Shown: positions 9,417 to 19,066 of the stretch, piece after piece
Numbering within the stretch: position 1 is the first letter of the stretch
Layout of the letters: each line of letters opens with the position of its first letter
Assembly (NCBI GenBank): GCA_018816735.1
Contig: JAHIVH010000021.1
Span: 1 to 64,000, forward strand
DNA length: 64,000 bases
Source of the DNA: Pseudomonadota bacterium
GTDB lineage: Bacteria; Desulfobacterota; Desulfobacteria; Desulfobacterales; JAHIVH01
Direction: 5' to 3'
Notes under the pieces: generated by a model
What the model saw: the letters and a program-made list of their open reading frames with translations, nothing else
What the model was told of the DNA's origin: nothing
Databases searched by the model: none
Translations under genes and position numbers: made by a program

Positions 9417-11243
9417 ATGGTGCCATCCATTGTCCGGTTCATCAAACACGGTGCCGGTCTTTTATTGATCGGATCAATCCTTTTTTTTTCAATTTGTCCT
9501 TCTGGATGCGAATTGCCTGATGTTACTGAAGAAGGGCTTAATCCCGAAAATCCGGGAGGCAGTCATGAGGCCTATAATCAGAATACACCTGATGAAGCTT
9601 CTCATGTGACATTCCACTGGAACAATTTATCCATTGTCGAAACAAAATACGGAAAGCTTGAAGGCAAATTAGCGGATAACGGCACCTGGGCATTTCTGAG
9701 TGTTCCCTTTGCCAAACCGCCGGTGAATGGCCTGAGATGGCGGGCGCCTCAGGACCCTTTTGCCTGGGAAGGCATAAAAGACGCCAGCGAATATTGCAGT
9801 ATTTGCCCCCAATATGGCAATGTGCTGAACGAAACCGGCGAAGGAACATTCAAGGGAGAAGCAGTGGGCCATGAAGATTGCCTGTATATGAACATTTACA
9901 GGCCTGAAACAGCAGAGACGCTCCCTGTGATGGTTTTTTTTCATGGCGGTGTAAATTATATCGGGCGTCAGGACAGAAGCTATTTTAACGGGAAATATTT
10001 TGTCAAAAAATCAAACATGATCCTTGTAACCGTGAACTACCGGTTGGGAATGATGGGTTGGTTTTCACATCCACTGCTTAGAACCGGTGATCCGTTGGAT
10101 GACTCAGGCAATTTCGGAACCCTGGACACAATCAAGGCACTTGAATGGATTCATGAAAACATCGCATCGTTTGGCGGGGACCCTGAGAATGTAACGGTTT
10201 GCGGCCAATCGGCAGGCGCCTGGAATGCGATCGCCCTGATGGTCTCCCCCCTTGCCGAAGGGCTTTTTCACAAAGTCATTCTCATGAGTGGGCAACCGAC
10301 ATCCGAATCGGTTAAAAGCGCTGAAAATAGTGCTTCGTCCATATTGAAAAGGCTTCTTATTCAGGATCAGTATATCGAAAAAAATGAGGATGCAGATGAT
10401 TTCATCCGCTTTAAAGGGAGAGACTGGATAAATAACTATCTGAGGTCAAAGGAAATAGATGAAATTTACCATTCTGATGTGGGGGGGCCATCCGGCATGC
10501 CTCTGGATAAAAATTTCTGCACCGGCCCGATTGTCGACGGATATGTCGTTCCCCTAGACCCCAAGGCGGCATTTGCTTCCGGAGATTATTATAAAATCCC
10601 TGCTATCCTCGGATGCACAAAAGATGAGTTCAAACTTTTTATCCCCTTGATGGCCGCTGATCCGGATGATCTTTTTCAGGTGATAGAAAAGTTCGATCCC
10701 GACAATCCCCAGTTTTATATCGATGACCTTCTGAAGCCAATCATGATGCCGGTTCTGGCGGTCTATGAACCGATCAACCTTGCGGGTAAACTCTTAAATC
10801 AACTTTATGGCACAGATAGCCTCGCAAAACAGCTTAAAAAAAACCAGGAGGATGTCTATCTTTACAAATTTTCCTGGGATGAAGAACCTGAACCCTTTGA
10901 TTTTTTGTTTGGTGCCGCGCATAGCATCGATCTGCCCTTTTTTTTCGGAATGTTCCCTGAGGAGGAGAGTTTTTTCCGGTTTGCCTGGAGCGAGGAAAAC
11001 AGAGCGGGGAGAGAAATGGTCTCCGATGCGATGATTTCCTATTTCGCCCAGTTTGCCAGAACAGGCAACCCGAATTCAACGGCAAGTGATCTGCCTTTGT
11101 GGACCCAATATGACAGCAGTAAAAATGGGAATAAACGAATCGTATTTGATACAGATGGGCCTCGAATGTCCGCCACTTCATTTGAAACAGGTGAAGTATT
11201 GAGTCTGAAATCCGTATTGTGCGAGATCATGGCCCTTTTCTAA
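9417..11243 (+). CDS. exported type B carboxylesterase
   Basis: A 608-aa alpha/beta-hydrolase of the carboxylesterase type B family. AGGAG lies seven bases upstream of ATG 9417. Residues 1-31 form a signal peptide ending near PSGC, which might be a poor lipobox. Family motifs seen: EDCLYMNIY, the oxyanion-hole HGG, and the nucleophile elbow GQSAGA with Ser265 (the usual form is GESAG). A GCTKDE segment and the late GAAHSIDLPFFFG segment fit the acid and His of the triad. It hydrolyses esters in the periplasm or at the cell surface; the substrate is unknown. The amidohydrolase gene begins 23 bases after its stop, so the two exported hydrolases are probably co-transcribed. Confidence 0.85.
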   Translation: MVPSIVRFIKHGAGLLLIGSILFFSICPSGCELPDVTEEGLNPENPGGSHEAYNQNTPDEASHVTFHWNNLSIVETKYGKLEGKLADNGTWAFLSVPFAKPPVNGLRWRAPQDPFAWEGIKDASEYCSICPQYGNVLNETGEGTFKGEAVGHEDCLYMNIYRPETAETLPVMVFFHGGVNYIGRQDRSYFNGKYFVKKSNMILVTVNYRLGMMGWFSHPLLRTGDPLDDSGNFGTLDTIKALEWIHENIASFGGDPENVTVCGQSAGAWNAIALMVSPLAEGLFHKVILMSGQPTSESVKSAENSASSILKRLLIQDQYIEKNEDADDFIRFKGRDWINNYLRSKEIDEIYHSDVGGPSGMPLDKNFCTGPIVDGYVVPLDPKAAFASGDYYKIPAILGCTKDEFKLFIPLMAADPDDLFQVIEKFDPDNPQFYIDDLLKPIMMPVLAVYEPINLAGKLLNQLYGTDSLAKQLKKNQEDVYLYKFSWDEEPEPFDFLFGAAHSIDLPFFFGMFPEEESFFRFAWSEENRAGREMVSDAMISYFAQFARTGNPNSTASDLPLWTQYDSSKNGNKRIVFDTDGPRMSATSFETGEVLSLKSVLCEIMALF

Positions 11244-11266
11244 ATCACATTCAAAAGGACAGTGTT

Positions 11267-12763
11267 ATGATTTGTAATAAATCTTTTTTCTCCACCTTTT
11301 TTCTTTTATCTTTTCTATCGGGTTCGATTACTCTTTTTGCCGACGATACTGCCTTCACAGCAGATCTGGTAATGATCAACGGCAAAATATGGACGGCTGA
11401 TTCATCTAATCCATATGCCGAGGCAGTGGCAATCGTTGCGGATAAAATAATCGCTGTGGGAACAACCGATGAAATCGAAACCTATATTACAGAACACACA
11501 AAAATAATCGATCTGAAGAAAAAGAGAGTTGTGCCGGGATTTCAGGATTCCCACACCCATTTTATAGATGAGGCGATAAAAACAACGCCTTTGAAGGATC
11601 CGTACACGCCCAAATTCAAGGCATATAACAGGCTGGCATTCGAATTTGGCTCATTTTTTACAGGCCTCCTGCATATCGGTGTCAAAATGTTAGGTTCAAC
11701 GCCAATGGACTTGCTTCCTCCCCAACAATTACCAAATGAATCGACCTCTGAATTACGATTGAAAAGAGGCATCCATGAACTTCATAAAATGGGAATTACA
11801 ACCGTTTTCGAGCTTGGGACCGATTGGGAACATTATCAGTTTCTTCTCTCACTTCAGGATAAAAATGAGCTTGACATCCGGTGCGAACTTTACTTTGCCT
11901 CCCGGTTGATAGATAAACTCATCCAAACCGGAATTAACAGGCACACAGGTGATGAATGGGTCAGGGTGCTGGGGGTCAAGTTTTATTCTGACGGGTGGCT
12001 TGGTCCTAGAACATGTGCGCTTAGAGAATCCTATCAGGATAAAACATTTATCTGGCAAAAATGTCCGGGCTATACCGGTATTTTATATATGGATCAGAAC
12101 AAGGCAAATCGGGATATCTTGAAAGCCCGCCTTGCAGGACTTAAAATTGCGACCCATACCATAGGAGACAGAGCCGTAGAAGTGATATTAAATGCTTACG
12201 AAAATGCGCTTTCCCTATATCCGGATTCGGACCACAGATATACCCTGGAACATGCTTCCGTACTCGGTCCTGATCTGATCGAAAGAATAAAGATGCTTCA
12301 TGTCATTCCTTCCATCCAGTTCAGTTTTGCAACTACAGATATGTACTTTGTCGAAAACGCACTGGGGAGTGAACGGACAAAATATACGTATCCATGGCAA
12401 ACCCTTTTAGACAATGACATTATATGTACCGGAGGTTCTGACTTCCCTGTGGAGGTTATTTCTCCTCTATGGGGAATACAGCGGATGGTTACACGGCAGG
12501 ATGTAAATGCTTTTCCGGAAGACGGATGGCATCCTGAAGAGCGAATAAGTGTGGAAGACGCGTTGCGAATGATTACGATCAATTCAGCCTATAGCTCATT
12601 CGAGGAGGATACGAAAGGCTCAATCGAAACCGGTAAGTTTGCGGACATCGTGGTTCTTTCCAGAGACATTCTTGACATTCCTCCAACTGAAATTGCCGCC
12701 ACAGAGGTAGTGTTGACAATGGTCGGCGGAAAAATTGTCTATGAAAGGGCAGACCAGGTATAG
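11267..12763 (+). CDS. exported metal-dependent amidohydrolase (YtcJ-like)
   Basis: ATG 11267 with AAAGGA upstream is preferred over the upstream GTG at 11219, which overlaps the esterase. The 498-residue protein has an N-terminal signal peptide (residues 1-24), a composite beta-sandwich, and a TIM-barrel core with the metal-binding SHTHF motif, HTIGDRAV and GSDFPVE near the C-terminus. These are typical of the YtcJ-like branch of the amidohydrolase superfamily. Substrate unknown. Export is shared with the upstream esterase, suggesting joint breakdown of an extracellular or periplasmic compound. Its 3' end is five bases from the convergent mlaA. Confidence 0.8.
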   Translation: MICNKSFFSTFFLLSFLSGSITLFADDTAFTADLVMINGKIWTADSSNPYAEAVAIVADKIIAVGTTDEIETYITEHTKIIDLKKKRVVPGFQDSHTHFIDEAIKTTPLKDPYTPKFKAYNRLAFEFGSFFTGLLHIGVKMLGSTPMDLLPPQQLPNESTSELRLKRGIHELHKMGITTVFELGTDWEHYQFLLSLQDKNELDIRCELYFASRLIDKLIQTGINRHTGDEWVRVLGVKFYSDGWLGPRTCALRESYQDKTFIWQKCPGYTGILYMDQNKANRDILKARLAGLKIATHTIGDRAVEVILNAYENALSLYPDSDHRYTLEHASVLGPDLIERIKMLHVIPSIQFSFATTDMYFVENALGSERTKYTYPWQTLLDNDIICTGGSDFPVEVISPLWGIQRMVTRQDVNAFPEDGWHPEERISVEDALRMITINSAYSSFEEDTKGSIETGKFADIVVLSRDILDIPPTEIAATEVVLTMVGGKIVYERADQV

Positions 12764-12768
12764 AATCC

Positions 12769-13599
12769 TTATTCGGCCACCTGATACTTCTGATACTGCA
12801 GGTAAGCGTCTTTAAATGCATTGTACGGGTCGATTGCCGCTTCTTTCATTGCTTCATAATCGCCGATTCTAAGTGAAGCGACATTCATATATTTATAAGA
12901 GGATATTGCAAGGGACAGTGTATAAGGATTGACATAGGTCACAGGCTTTAAAAAACTGTCTCCGCCAAGACCGATTGCATCTCTTAACGTTGACGGGCCA
13001 AAAAACGGCAAAACAAGATAAAATCCATGTCCAATACCATACACACCGAATGTCTGCCCGAGTGTTTCTTTTCTGGGTTCAATATGAAAAAAATATTTCG
13101 CCGGGTCCCAAAGCCCCAGAATGCCGATGGTCGAATTCACAGAAAACCTTGCCAGTTCAGAACCGGCACCTTTTGCCTTGCCCTGGAGAATACAGTTGAC
13201 AAATCGAACCGGAAACTCCAGATTGTCAAAAAAGTTTTTGACGCCCATTCTGGCAGGCGTTGGCACAACCCATTTGTACCCTTTGGCAACAGGCCTGACT
13301 ACCCAGAAATACATTTTATCATTAAACGTGAAAATGACCCGGTTGACGGATTGAAACGGATCTCTTAAGGAAACCGATTCGACCTGCAGGTCTTCTTCAA
13401 ATGAGTCAAAATCGTCATCACTGAACGCACCATCTGCACTTTTCTCTGCTTCAATACCGATTTGATCTTTTGTTTCATCTGCATGCTCCTGGCACAGGCC
13501 CTGAGAAATAGTGAGCATGAATAACACAAGACATATAAGAATAACATTCAGTCTTGTTATCGCAAAATATTTATGATTTGCACCATGTGTTCGTAACAT
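12769..13599 (-). CDS. mlaA: MlaA (VacJ) family outer-membrane lipid-asymmetry protein
   Basis: A 276-aa exported protein. MlaA removes mislocalised phospholipids from the outer leaflet of the outer membrane and passes them to the Mla transport chain. Diagnostic features are DPFQSVNRVIFTFND, the NFFDNLEFP segment, RFSVNSTIGILGLWDPA, GQTFGVYGIGHGFYLVLPFFGPST and the late LAISSYKYMN. The N-terminus is a signal peptide (residues about 15-36) but no convincing lipobox is visible. No other mla genes are in the window. Presence of MlaA indicates a diderm envelope. Confidence 0.9.
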   Translation of the reverse strand: MLRTHGANHKYFAITRLNVILICLVLFMLTISQGLCQEHADETKDQIGIEAEKSADGAFSDDDFDSFEEDLQVESVSLRDPFQSVNRVIFTFNDKMYFWVVRPVAKGYKWVVPTPARMGVKNFFDNLEFPVRFVNCILQGKAKGAGSELARFSVNSTIGILGLWDPAKYFFHIEPRKETLGQTFGVYGIGHGFYLVLPFFGPSTLRDAIGLGGDSFLKPVTYVNPYTLSLAISSYKYMNVASLRIGDYEAMKEAAIDPYNAFKDAYLQYQKYQVAE

Positions 13600-13683
13600 C
13601 TATTTTATTCCTGCTGTAATTTAACCTATTTATTATCCAACAGTCGTGTTTTTTTACGACAGAAGTGTTCATTTGATGCATTT

Positions 13684-13725
13684 TTAAAGCCATGCCTGCC
13701 ATGAAAAGGTCATGCACGGCTTTTT
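13684..13725. terminator. imperfect hairpin between PilZ and mlaA genes
   Basis: AAAGCCATGC (13686-13695) pairs with GCACGGCTTT (13714-13723) with one mismatch, flanked by T/A runs on both sides. It lies after the minus-strand PilZ gene and could terminate it. Confidence 0.45.
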
Positions 13726-13755
13726 ATGGTTGCAGTTGACAGCCCCCAAAAACGA

Positions 13756-14421
13756 TCAATAATCCTCATAGATGGCAAGTATATATTGGTTAATGATTTG
13801 CTGAATATCATCCGAGTTTGTTTTTGAAAAGCTGACCCCAAGAATAATTTCCTGTTTGTTTTTCTTCAAATTTCTCAGAGTGCCAATAATTTCAACATTA
13901 CCTTCTATTCCGGGAAATTTGCAGGACAGATTGACTTGATCGTCGAGCCTGAAAGCAGGATATTTTTCGCCACTGACCATCTTTATCTGGCACTTGCAGC
14001 CGCGACGGCTGATATCAACCACAAGGCCAGGGCAGTTTTTGTTATCAAAAATCACTTTTGCAGGGAAAAGGCATTTTGCACGCTTATAATTCCGAAGCTC
14101 GTGCTTTTCGATAATTTTGGGATATTCCAGAAATACAAGCTTGTAAGGCTTTGAAATCGAATCGATTATTTTGGTCTGAAAGGCGTAAACCGTACCCCCG
14201 AAAAGATACTTGATAATCAGTTCATTTCCCACATAAATTTTTTGTTTGACCAGATTATAGGGGGTTGGAGACTTGATGACCATATATATGTCACCTTCCA
14301 TGCCAACCAGGGCACTGTATGTCGGGATGGAAACATCTGCGAACTCAATCTGAAGTTCGGTTCCCATCTCCAGACTAATCCGCTTGCCATAACCCGACAA
14401 TTCGAATTCTGAACTCTGCAT
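13756..14421 (-). CDS. YcgR-like PilZ protein (flagellar-brake type)
   Basis: The start is placed at ATG 14421, preceded by AGGA; the frame extends to a GTG at 14463 without a better site. The 221-residue protein has a YcgR N-terminal-like domain (residues about 10-95) followed by a PilZ domain. The c-di-GMP motifs are clear: RNYKR (RxxxR) followed about 20 residues later by VVDISRRGC (D-x-S-x-x-G). Such two-domain proteins bind c-di-GMP and modulate flagellar motor or surface outputs. Encoded alone upstream of mlaA. Confidence 0.8.
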   Translation of the reverse strand: MQSSEFELSGYGKRISLEMGTELQIEFADVSIPTYSALVGMEGDIYMVIKSPTPYNLVKQKIYVGNELIIKYLFGGTVYAFQTKIIDSISKPYKLVFLEYPKIIEKHELRNYKRAKCLFPAKVIFDNKNCPGLVVDISRRGCKCQIKMVSGEKYPAFRLDDQVNLSCKFPGIEGNVEIIGTLRNLKKNKQEIILGVSFSKTNSDDIQQIINQYILAIYEDY

Positions 14422-14587
14422 AACTGATCCTATCATGACTGTCATATCGCCCATTAAAGGCACGATGTTTGTTTATGGCCGGGTGAGCCTTGCCTGACTG
14501 TCTCGTGAAGCAGTCTTTCTCATCCACGGTTCGTAAAAAAAGCATACCATTATAAACAAGTCAATTTAAAGAAAATTTTCCCATTTG

Positions 14588-15412
14588 TCAAATTCCGGTT
14601 TGAAGATGTCGATACAGTTCAGGTCTTCTGTTTGGTAAAAAATAACGCATTCTGTGATTTCTCACATCGTCTATATCCTGTTTCAGAAGCGTTGTAACGA
14701 CCATGCTGTCATGGCCACTTGTTTCAGACGTCAATACCTCACCAGAAGGTCCGATAACAATAACAAGCCCCGGAAACGTCAGACCGTTTCCATTTTTCCC
14801 GCACTGATTGCATGCGATGATGAAAATGCCGTTATCATAGGCTCTGGCAGACAGGTGCCTCATCCATGAATCGAATTTTCCCTCGGGCGTTCCCCGGGGA
14901 GATGCATGAGGAATAAAAACCGCGTCCACACCTTTCAAGGCCATTTCTGTCGTCAGTTCAGGGAAATGGGCGTCATAACAAAGCTGTATCCCAAACCGGA
15001 ATCCGTTCCACTCAAATATCTCTATGTTTTTTCCGGCCTTGAATATTTTTTTTTCAGGTGGCGCAATATGAAGCTTTCGATAAATCGCCACCGTCTTGTC
15101 CGGCATGATGACAAGATGGGTGGCATATATATGATTCGCCTTATCTTTTTCAGCAAGCCCGGCCAGAATAACGACATTGTGCCGTGTTGAGAGATCTTTC
15201 AGGACCCCCACCTCATTCCCATTCACCGGGATGGCCGCGTGCTCAATTTTATCTCCGGTGGCATATCCCGTAATCCCCAGTTCCGGAAAACATATCATCC
15301 GGGCACCTTTTTCACCCGCTTCTTTTATATAGCCTGCCATCCGGCCCAGGTTGTCATGTATTCGTGCAAAAGGCACATTCAGGCTGACCACCGCAACACA
15401 TGTATCTATCAT
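14588..15412 (-). CDS. carbon-nitrogen hydrolase (nitrilase superfamily amidase)
   Basis: ATG 15412 begins the conserved core; the frame remains open upstream to 15478 but that extension is not family-like. The 274-residue protein carries the full catalytic triad of the superfamily: E44 in FPELGITGY, K113 in YRKLHI and C145 in LCYDAHFPE. It hydrolyses a C-N bond in an amide, carbamoyl or omega-amide substrate; the exact one cannot be assigned. No partner gene is obvious; the neighbouring hybrid kinase is divergent. Confidence 0.85.
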   Translation of the reverse strand: MIDTCVAVVSLNVPFARIHDNLGRMAGYIKEAGEKGARMICFPELGITGYATGDKIEHAAIPVNGNEVGVLKDLSTRHNVVILAGLAEKDKANHIYATHLVIMPDKTVAIYRKLHIAPPEKKIFKAGKNIEIFEWNGFRFGIQLCYDAHFPELTTEMALKGVDAVFIPHASPRGTPEGKFDSWMRHLSARAYDNGIFIIACNQCGKNGNGLTFPGLVIVIGPSGEVLTSETSGHDSMVVTTLLKQDIDDVRNHRMRYFLPNRRPELYRHLQTGI

Positions 15413-15752
15413 TTTTACAAGCCTCCCGATCTGTGAGAAAGATTGAGAACGATAACACAAGTCTATAACTATTTCCACATCAAACCCTTTTTAACGTTTT
15501 TCCGGATATTCTGGCATGCGATAAAATTTCGCACGTTTTTCACCGGAATATCAGTCAAATATCTTAAACCATTTTGCATTTTCTTATATCAATGGTATAA
15601 GGATAGTATATCGTCAGTGAAATAAGTAATAGCAATGTACCTGAAATGGTAAGATGATAGGATAATTTGTGTTTACTAGTCAGCCCAACATGTCAATTTC
15701 ACAGCTGGCCAATCCTCACCAATTATCCGAAAATATCATATGAAGGCATGCC

Positions 15753-17963
15753 ATGGTGAATTTGAAGGATTTTCTGAAAACGTATGATCATGACGATTTT
15801 ATTATCCAGCTTAAAGCGACGTTTATTTTTTATATATGCATTGCGATCCTGATATGCCTGCCAATTATCATCCTCTATAGCACATATATTGAATATCAAA
15901 ATCAAACGCTGGGCTATTCTTTTAATGTAATAATCCTCCTTGTCGAGCTGATATCCGCCCTGTTTGTGGCCGGCGCACTTTACTTCCTGGCGCGCGGCTA
16001 TTATTGTCTTGCCTCACACTTCATCTTGATTGTAACGCTTGCAACCGTATGGGCGGTGATGTTCCTCGACACCGCCACCATTGTATCAAGACTGGACACG
16101 ATCGCCTTTGTTTTTTGCACACTGAGCATCACCCCTCTTGTGATATCAAAACGGACATCAGGTATTGTTTTCTATTTTTTTATAAATGTTATTATTCTTT
16201 TAATATTCGTGTATTATCTGAATACGCAGCTACATCTTGAAAGAACGGATATGATAGATTATCTTTCGGACAATCTTGCTGCCCTTTTTTTCATCTGCTT
16301 CACATCCTACAATATTTTCACGATAAACCGGAAAGCACTTCAAAAAACAGAAGAAGATGTCAGAGAACGAAAAATAGCTGAAAAGGCGCTCAAAGAAAGT
16401 GAAGAACGGTACCGCCTGATTGCTGAAAACGTATCCGATGTCATATGGACATCGGATATGAACCTTCAATTTACCTATGTCAGTCCGTCGATTATCCATC
16501 TTCTGGGATATACACCGGAAGAAAGTATGAAAAAATCAATCTATGGCATACTCACCTCGAAATCATTAGAAAAAAGTCTGTCCGTTTTCGAACGGGTGGT
16601 CAAATTTGCGGATCCCAATGAAGAAACAGATCAGCGATCCGTGGCACTCAAACTCGAACTCCTTCATAAAGACGGCCATACCCTGTGGACAGAATCAAAA
16701 GTCACCTTCTTCCATGATTCAGACCGAAAAATCACGGGACTCCTTGGCGTCACGATGGATATCAGTGAACAACACCGGGCCATGGAGGAAAAAAAGAAAC
16801 TTGAAGCCCAGTTGATCCAGTCCCAAAAAATGGAAGCCATTGGCACACTTGCAGGTGGTATTGCCCATGACTTCAATAATATTCTGGCAGCCATTTTTGG
16901 CTTTGCCCAGCTTTCAGAAATCAATCTGCCCAAAAACATCAACAAGGCGATTGACTATATTGCACAAATTCAGAAAGCAAGCATGAGAGCAAAGGATCTG
17001 GTTCAGCTGATTCTTGCTTTCAGCCGGCAGAACAAACCGGAAATGAGACCCATCGAACTTGATCGGATTATCGAGGATGCACTTAAGCTGCTTAGGGCAT
17101 CCATACCGACCACCATTAAGATAGAAAAAGACATCAAGGAAGAACTGTGTATAATCATGGCCAATCAGACCCAGATACATCAGGTCATCATGAACCTCTG
17201 CACCAATGCCTCACATGCCATGGAAGAAAACGGCGGTGTGCTTGCCATAACCTTGAATTCAGCGATAATAGATCAGGTTGAGTCTGAAAGCATTCCCGGA
17301 TTGGAGCCAGGGTTATATCTTAAAATGTCCGTTCAGGATACAGGCCAAGGCATGGATCCTGAAACCCTGGAACGTATATTTGATCCCTACTTTACAACTA
17401 AAAAACCGGGTGAAGGCACCGGACTTGGCCTGGCCGTGGCCCACGGCATCATGAAAAGCCATGGCGGCGCCATTTCCGTATTCAGCGAACCTGGCGCCGG
17501 TTCAATTTTTCATGTCTATTTCCCGTGTGCAGACAAAAACGAACAAATTATGCCCATAGACAAAATGGATATCATTGACAAGGGGCAAGGTCGCATCCTT
17601 TTTGTTGATGATGAGGCATTTATTGTGGAGTTGGGAAAAGAAATGCTTAACTTTCTGGGTTACGAGGTCAAATGCACAACCCTTCCTGAAGAGGCGCTTC
17701 GATTTTTTGAGGAATCGCCGGATGATTTTGATGCGGTCATCACAGATATGACCATGCCGATTCTATCAGGAGACAAACTTGCAAAAAAATTAATGGCCAT
17801 TCGGCCGGACATCCCGATCATTGTGTCTACTGGATTCAGTAAGCGATTAACACCGGAGCAAGCCGGAGAAATGGGCATCAAGGCCTACCTTTTCAAGCCC
17901 CTTTCCATGGCAGATCTGTCAAATGCCCTTAAAAAAGCGCTTCATAAAAATTTGGACAGATAA
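15753..17963 (+). CDS. membrane-bound hybrid histidine kinase (6 TM, PAS, HisKA, HATPase, REC)
   Basis: A 736-aa sensor. Six hydrophobic helices occupy about residues 18-195 with no large periplasmic loop, suggesting sensing within the membrane. A short linker leads to a PAS domain (about 220-345). The HisKA box is GTLAGGIAHDFNNIL. The ATPase N-box is NLCTNASHAM, with DTGQGMDPE and GTGLGLAVAHG following. The C-terminal receiver (about 613-733) has ILFVDDE, the phospho-acceptor Asp in VITDMTMP and the Lys in LFKPL. No DNA-binding regulator is adjacent, so phosphotransfer goes to an unlinked partner. Signal unknown. Confidence 0.88.
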   Translation: MVNLKDFLKTYDHDDFIIQLKATFIFYICIAILICLPIIILYSTYIEYQNQTLGYSFNVIILLVELISALFVAGALYFLARGYYCLASHFILIVTLATVWAVMFLDTATIVSRLDTIAFVFCTLSITPLVISKRTSGIVFYFFINVIILLIFVYYLNTQLHLERTDMIDYLSDNLAALFFICFTSYNIFTINRKALQKTEEDVRERKIAEKALKESEERYRLIAENVSDVIWTSDMNLQFTYVSPSIIHLLGYTPEESMKKSIYGILTSKSLEKSLSVFERVVKFADPNEETDQRSVALKLELLHKDGHTLWTESKVTFFHDSDRKITGLLGVTMDISEQHRAMEEKKKLEAQLIQSQKMEAIGTLAGGIAHDFNNILAAIFGFAQLSEINLPKNINKAIDYIAQIQKASMRAKDLVQLILAFSRQNKPEMRPIELDRIIEDALKLLRASIPTTIKIEKDIKEELCIIMANQTQIHQVIMNLCTNASHAMEENGGVLAITLNSAIIDQVESESIPGLEPGLYLKMSVQDTGQGMDPETLERIFDPYFTTKKPGEGTGLGLAVAHGIMKSHGGAISVFSEPGAGSIFHVYFPCADKNEQIMPIDKMDIIDKGQGRILFVDDEAFIVELGKEMLNFLGYEVKCTTLPEEALRFFEESPDDFDAVITDMTMPILSGDKLAKKLMAIRPDIPIIVSTGFSKRLTPEQAGEMGIKAYLFKPLSMADLSNALKKALHKNLDR

Positions 17964-17970
17964 TCTGTTA

Positions 17971-18426
17971 TTACAATAGAAACTGCGCTCTAATCTTGAA
18001 AACCTTTGTTGCCGGCAGATTGAGAATCTCTGTTATTCCTGTTTCTTTTGAAATCTGTTTAAGGCTGTCTTCAATCTCTTCCACAGAAGGGGCAATAACC
18101 GTAAACCAGATATTGTAGCTGTTTTCCCTTAGATAATTATGGGTGACACCAGGGAATTGATTTACTGTTTCTGTAAACAGATCAATTTTATCCTCAGGCA
18201 CTCTTGCGGCGCAAAGTGTGCTGAAAAACCCCAGTTTTTCAGGACCGAAATTTCCGCCAATACGACGGATGATCCCCTTTTCCTTCAGGGATGAGATTCG
18301 CTCAATCACTTCATTTTCAGAAAGCGAAAGTTCCTCTGCTATGGCAAGATAAGGCCGGGCGACAATCGGAAACTTTGATTGTATCCGGTTTAAAATCAGT
18401 TTGTCAAATTTATCCATCGTAGGCAT
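17971..18426 (-). CDS. ahbA: siroheme decarboxylase subunit, AhbA-like (Lrp/AsnC-fold)
   Basis: Start set at ATG 18426 with AAGGGA upstream; the longer frame begins with TTG at 18450. The 151-residue protein has an Lrp-type winged helix (LSLSENEVIERISSLKEKGIIRRIGG) followed by the GVTHNYLREN-YNIWFT motif of siroheme decarboxylases. With AhbB these convert siroheme to didecarboxysiroheme in the alternative heme pathway of sulfate reducers. The GVTHNYLR form is closer to AhbA than AhbB, but the assignment to one subunit is moderate. Its partner is not next to it. Next to dsrC, it may serve heme supply for the many cytochromes encoded nearby (inference). Confidence 0.75.
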   Translation of the reverse strand: MPTMDKFDKLILNRIQSKFPIVARPYLAIAEELSLSENEVIERISSLKEKGIIRRIGGNFGPEKLGFFSTLCAARVPEDKIDLFTETVNQFPGVTHNYLRENSYNIWFTVIAPSVEEIEDSLKQISKETGITEILNLPATKVFKIRAQFLL

Positions 18427-18489
18427 TTTTGTCTGTTTCCCTTGGGTCAAATGGATAGACGTCTTGAAAAATAGCTGTCAAACAATAGC

Positions 18490-18523
18490 AAAAAAGGCCC
18501 TGTTTTATCACAGAGCCTTTTTT
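18490..18523 (-). terminator. bidirectional intrinsic terminator after dsrC
   Basis: Arms 18490-18504 and 18509-18523 pair (AAAAAGGC-C-CTGT with ACAG-A-GCCTTTTT) with one mismatch. There is an A/T run on each side, so it can terminate in both directions; dsrC ends 35 bases upstream of it. Confidence 0.8.
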
Positions 18524-18557
18524 CAAAAACTTGGATCAAATCTGAATGAATTGAAGA

Positions 18558-18875
18558 TTAGACGCAACCAGTCGGTTTTGGAAGACCGGCCATTTTACAT
18601 GCGCCTTTGCCTGGTCCTGAGGGGAACAGTTCATAAATGTGTTTCAATTTGAATTTTGTAAGTTTGGAAAGAACACGAACCATTGGAGCGATACCATTTT
18701 TCTTATAGTAATCCTGAAGTACATCAATAACCTGCTGATGTTCTTCTGTGATCGTCTCGATACCTTCCTGTTTTCTTACATATTCAATCCATGCTTGATC
18801 AAAACTGTTGAAATCCAACAAGAATCCATCCTCATCAACTTCAAAATTTTTTCCACCTTCTTCAACTGTTGCCAT
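18558..18875 (-). CDS. dsrC: DsrC, sulfur-carrier protein of dissimilatory sulfite reduction
   Basis: A 105-aa protein preceded by AGGAGGG. It is a genuine DsrC rather than a TusE-like relative, because the C-terminal arm carries both redox cysteines, C93 (GPGKGACKMAG) and C104 (PTGCV), eleven residues apart. DsrC is the trisulfide-forming co-substrate of DsrAB in sulfite reduction and is reduced by membrane or cytosolic disulfide reductases. Here it has its own promoter and terminator and sits between an ahbA-like gene and the Flx/Hdr cluster, not next to dsrAB. The position supports a link with Hdr-type electron transfer (inference). Confidence 0.95.
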   Translation of the reverse strand: MATVEEGGKNFEVDEDGFLLDFNSFDQAWIEYVRKQEGIETITEEHQQVIDVLQDYYKKNGIAPMVRVLSKLTKFKLKHIYELFPSGPGKGACKMAGLPKPTGCV

Positions 18876-18952
18876 TTTTTAAATACCCTCCTGTATATTT
18901 TTTTTATTGATGTTAGGTTTTACCCTTAATTTCTAATTCAATCGAAAGCGAT

Positions 18953-18981
18953 TTTTTAGCGTATTGTAACCGCTTTGTCAA
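18953..18981 (-). promoter_or_regulatory. dsrC: dsrC promoter
   Basis: On the minus strand TTGACA (18981-18976) is followed by 17 bases and TAAAAA (18958-18953). This leaves a leader of about 70 bases before the dsrC start. Confidence 0.5.
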
Positions 18982-19066
18982 TAAAATACATTCCCGTCAT
19001 TTAAAGAATGAAATGAATCAAATATCACAAAAAAACTGGAAATATCAAGAATTTCAATTGTCAATC

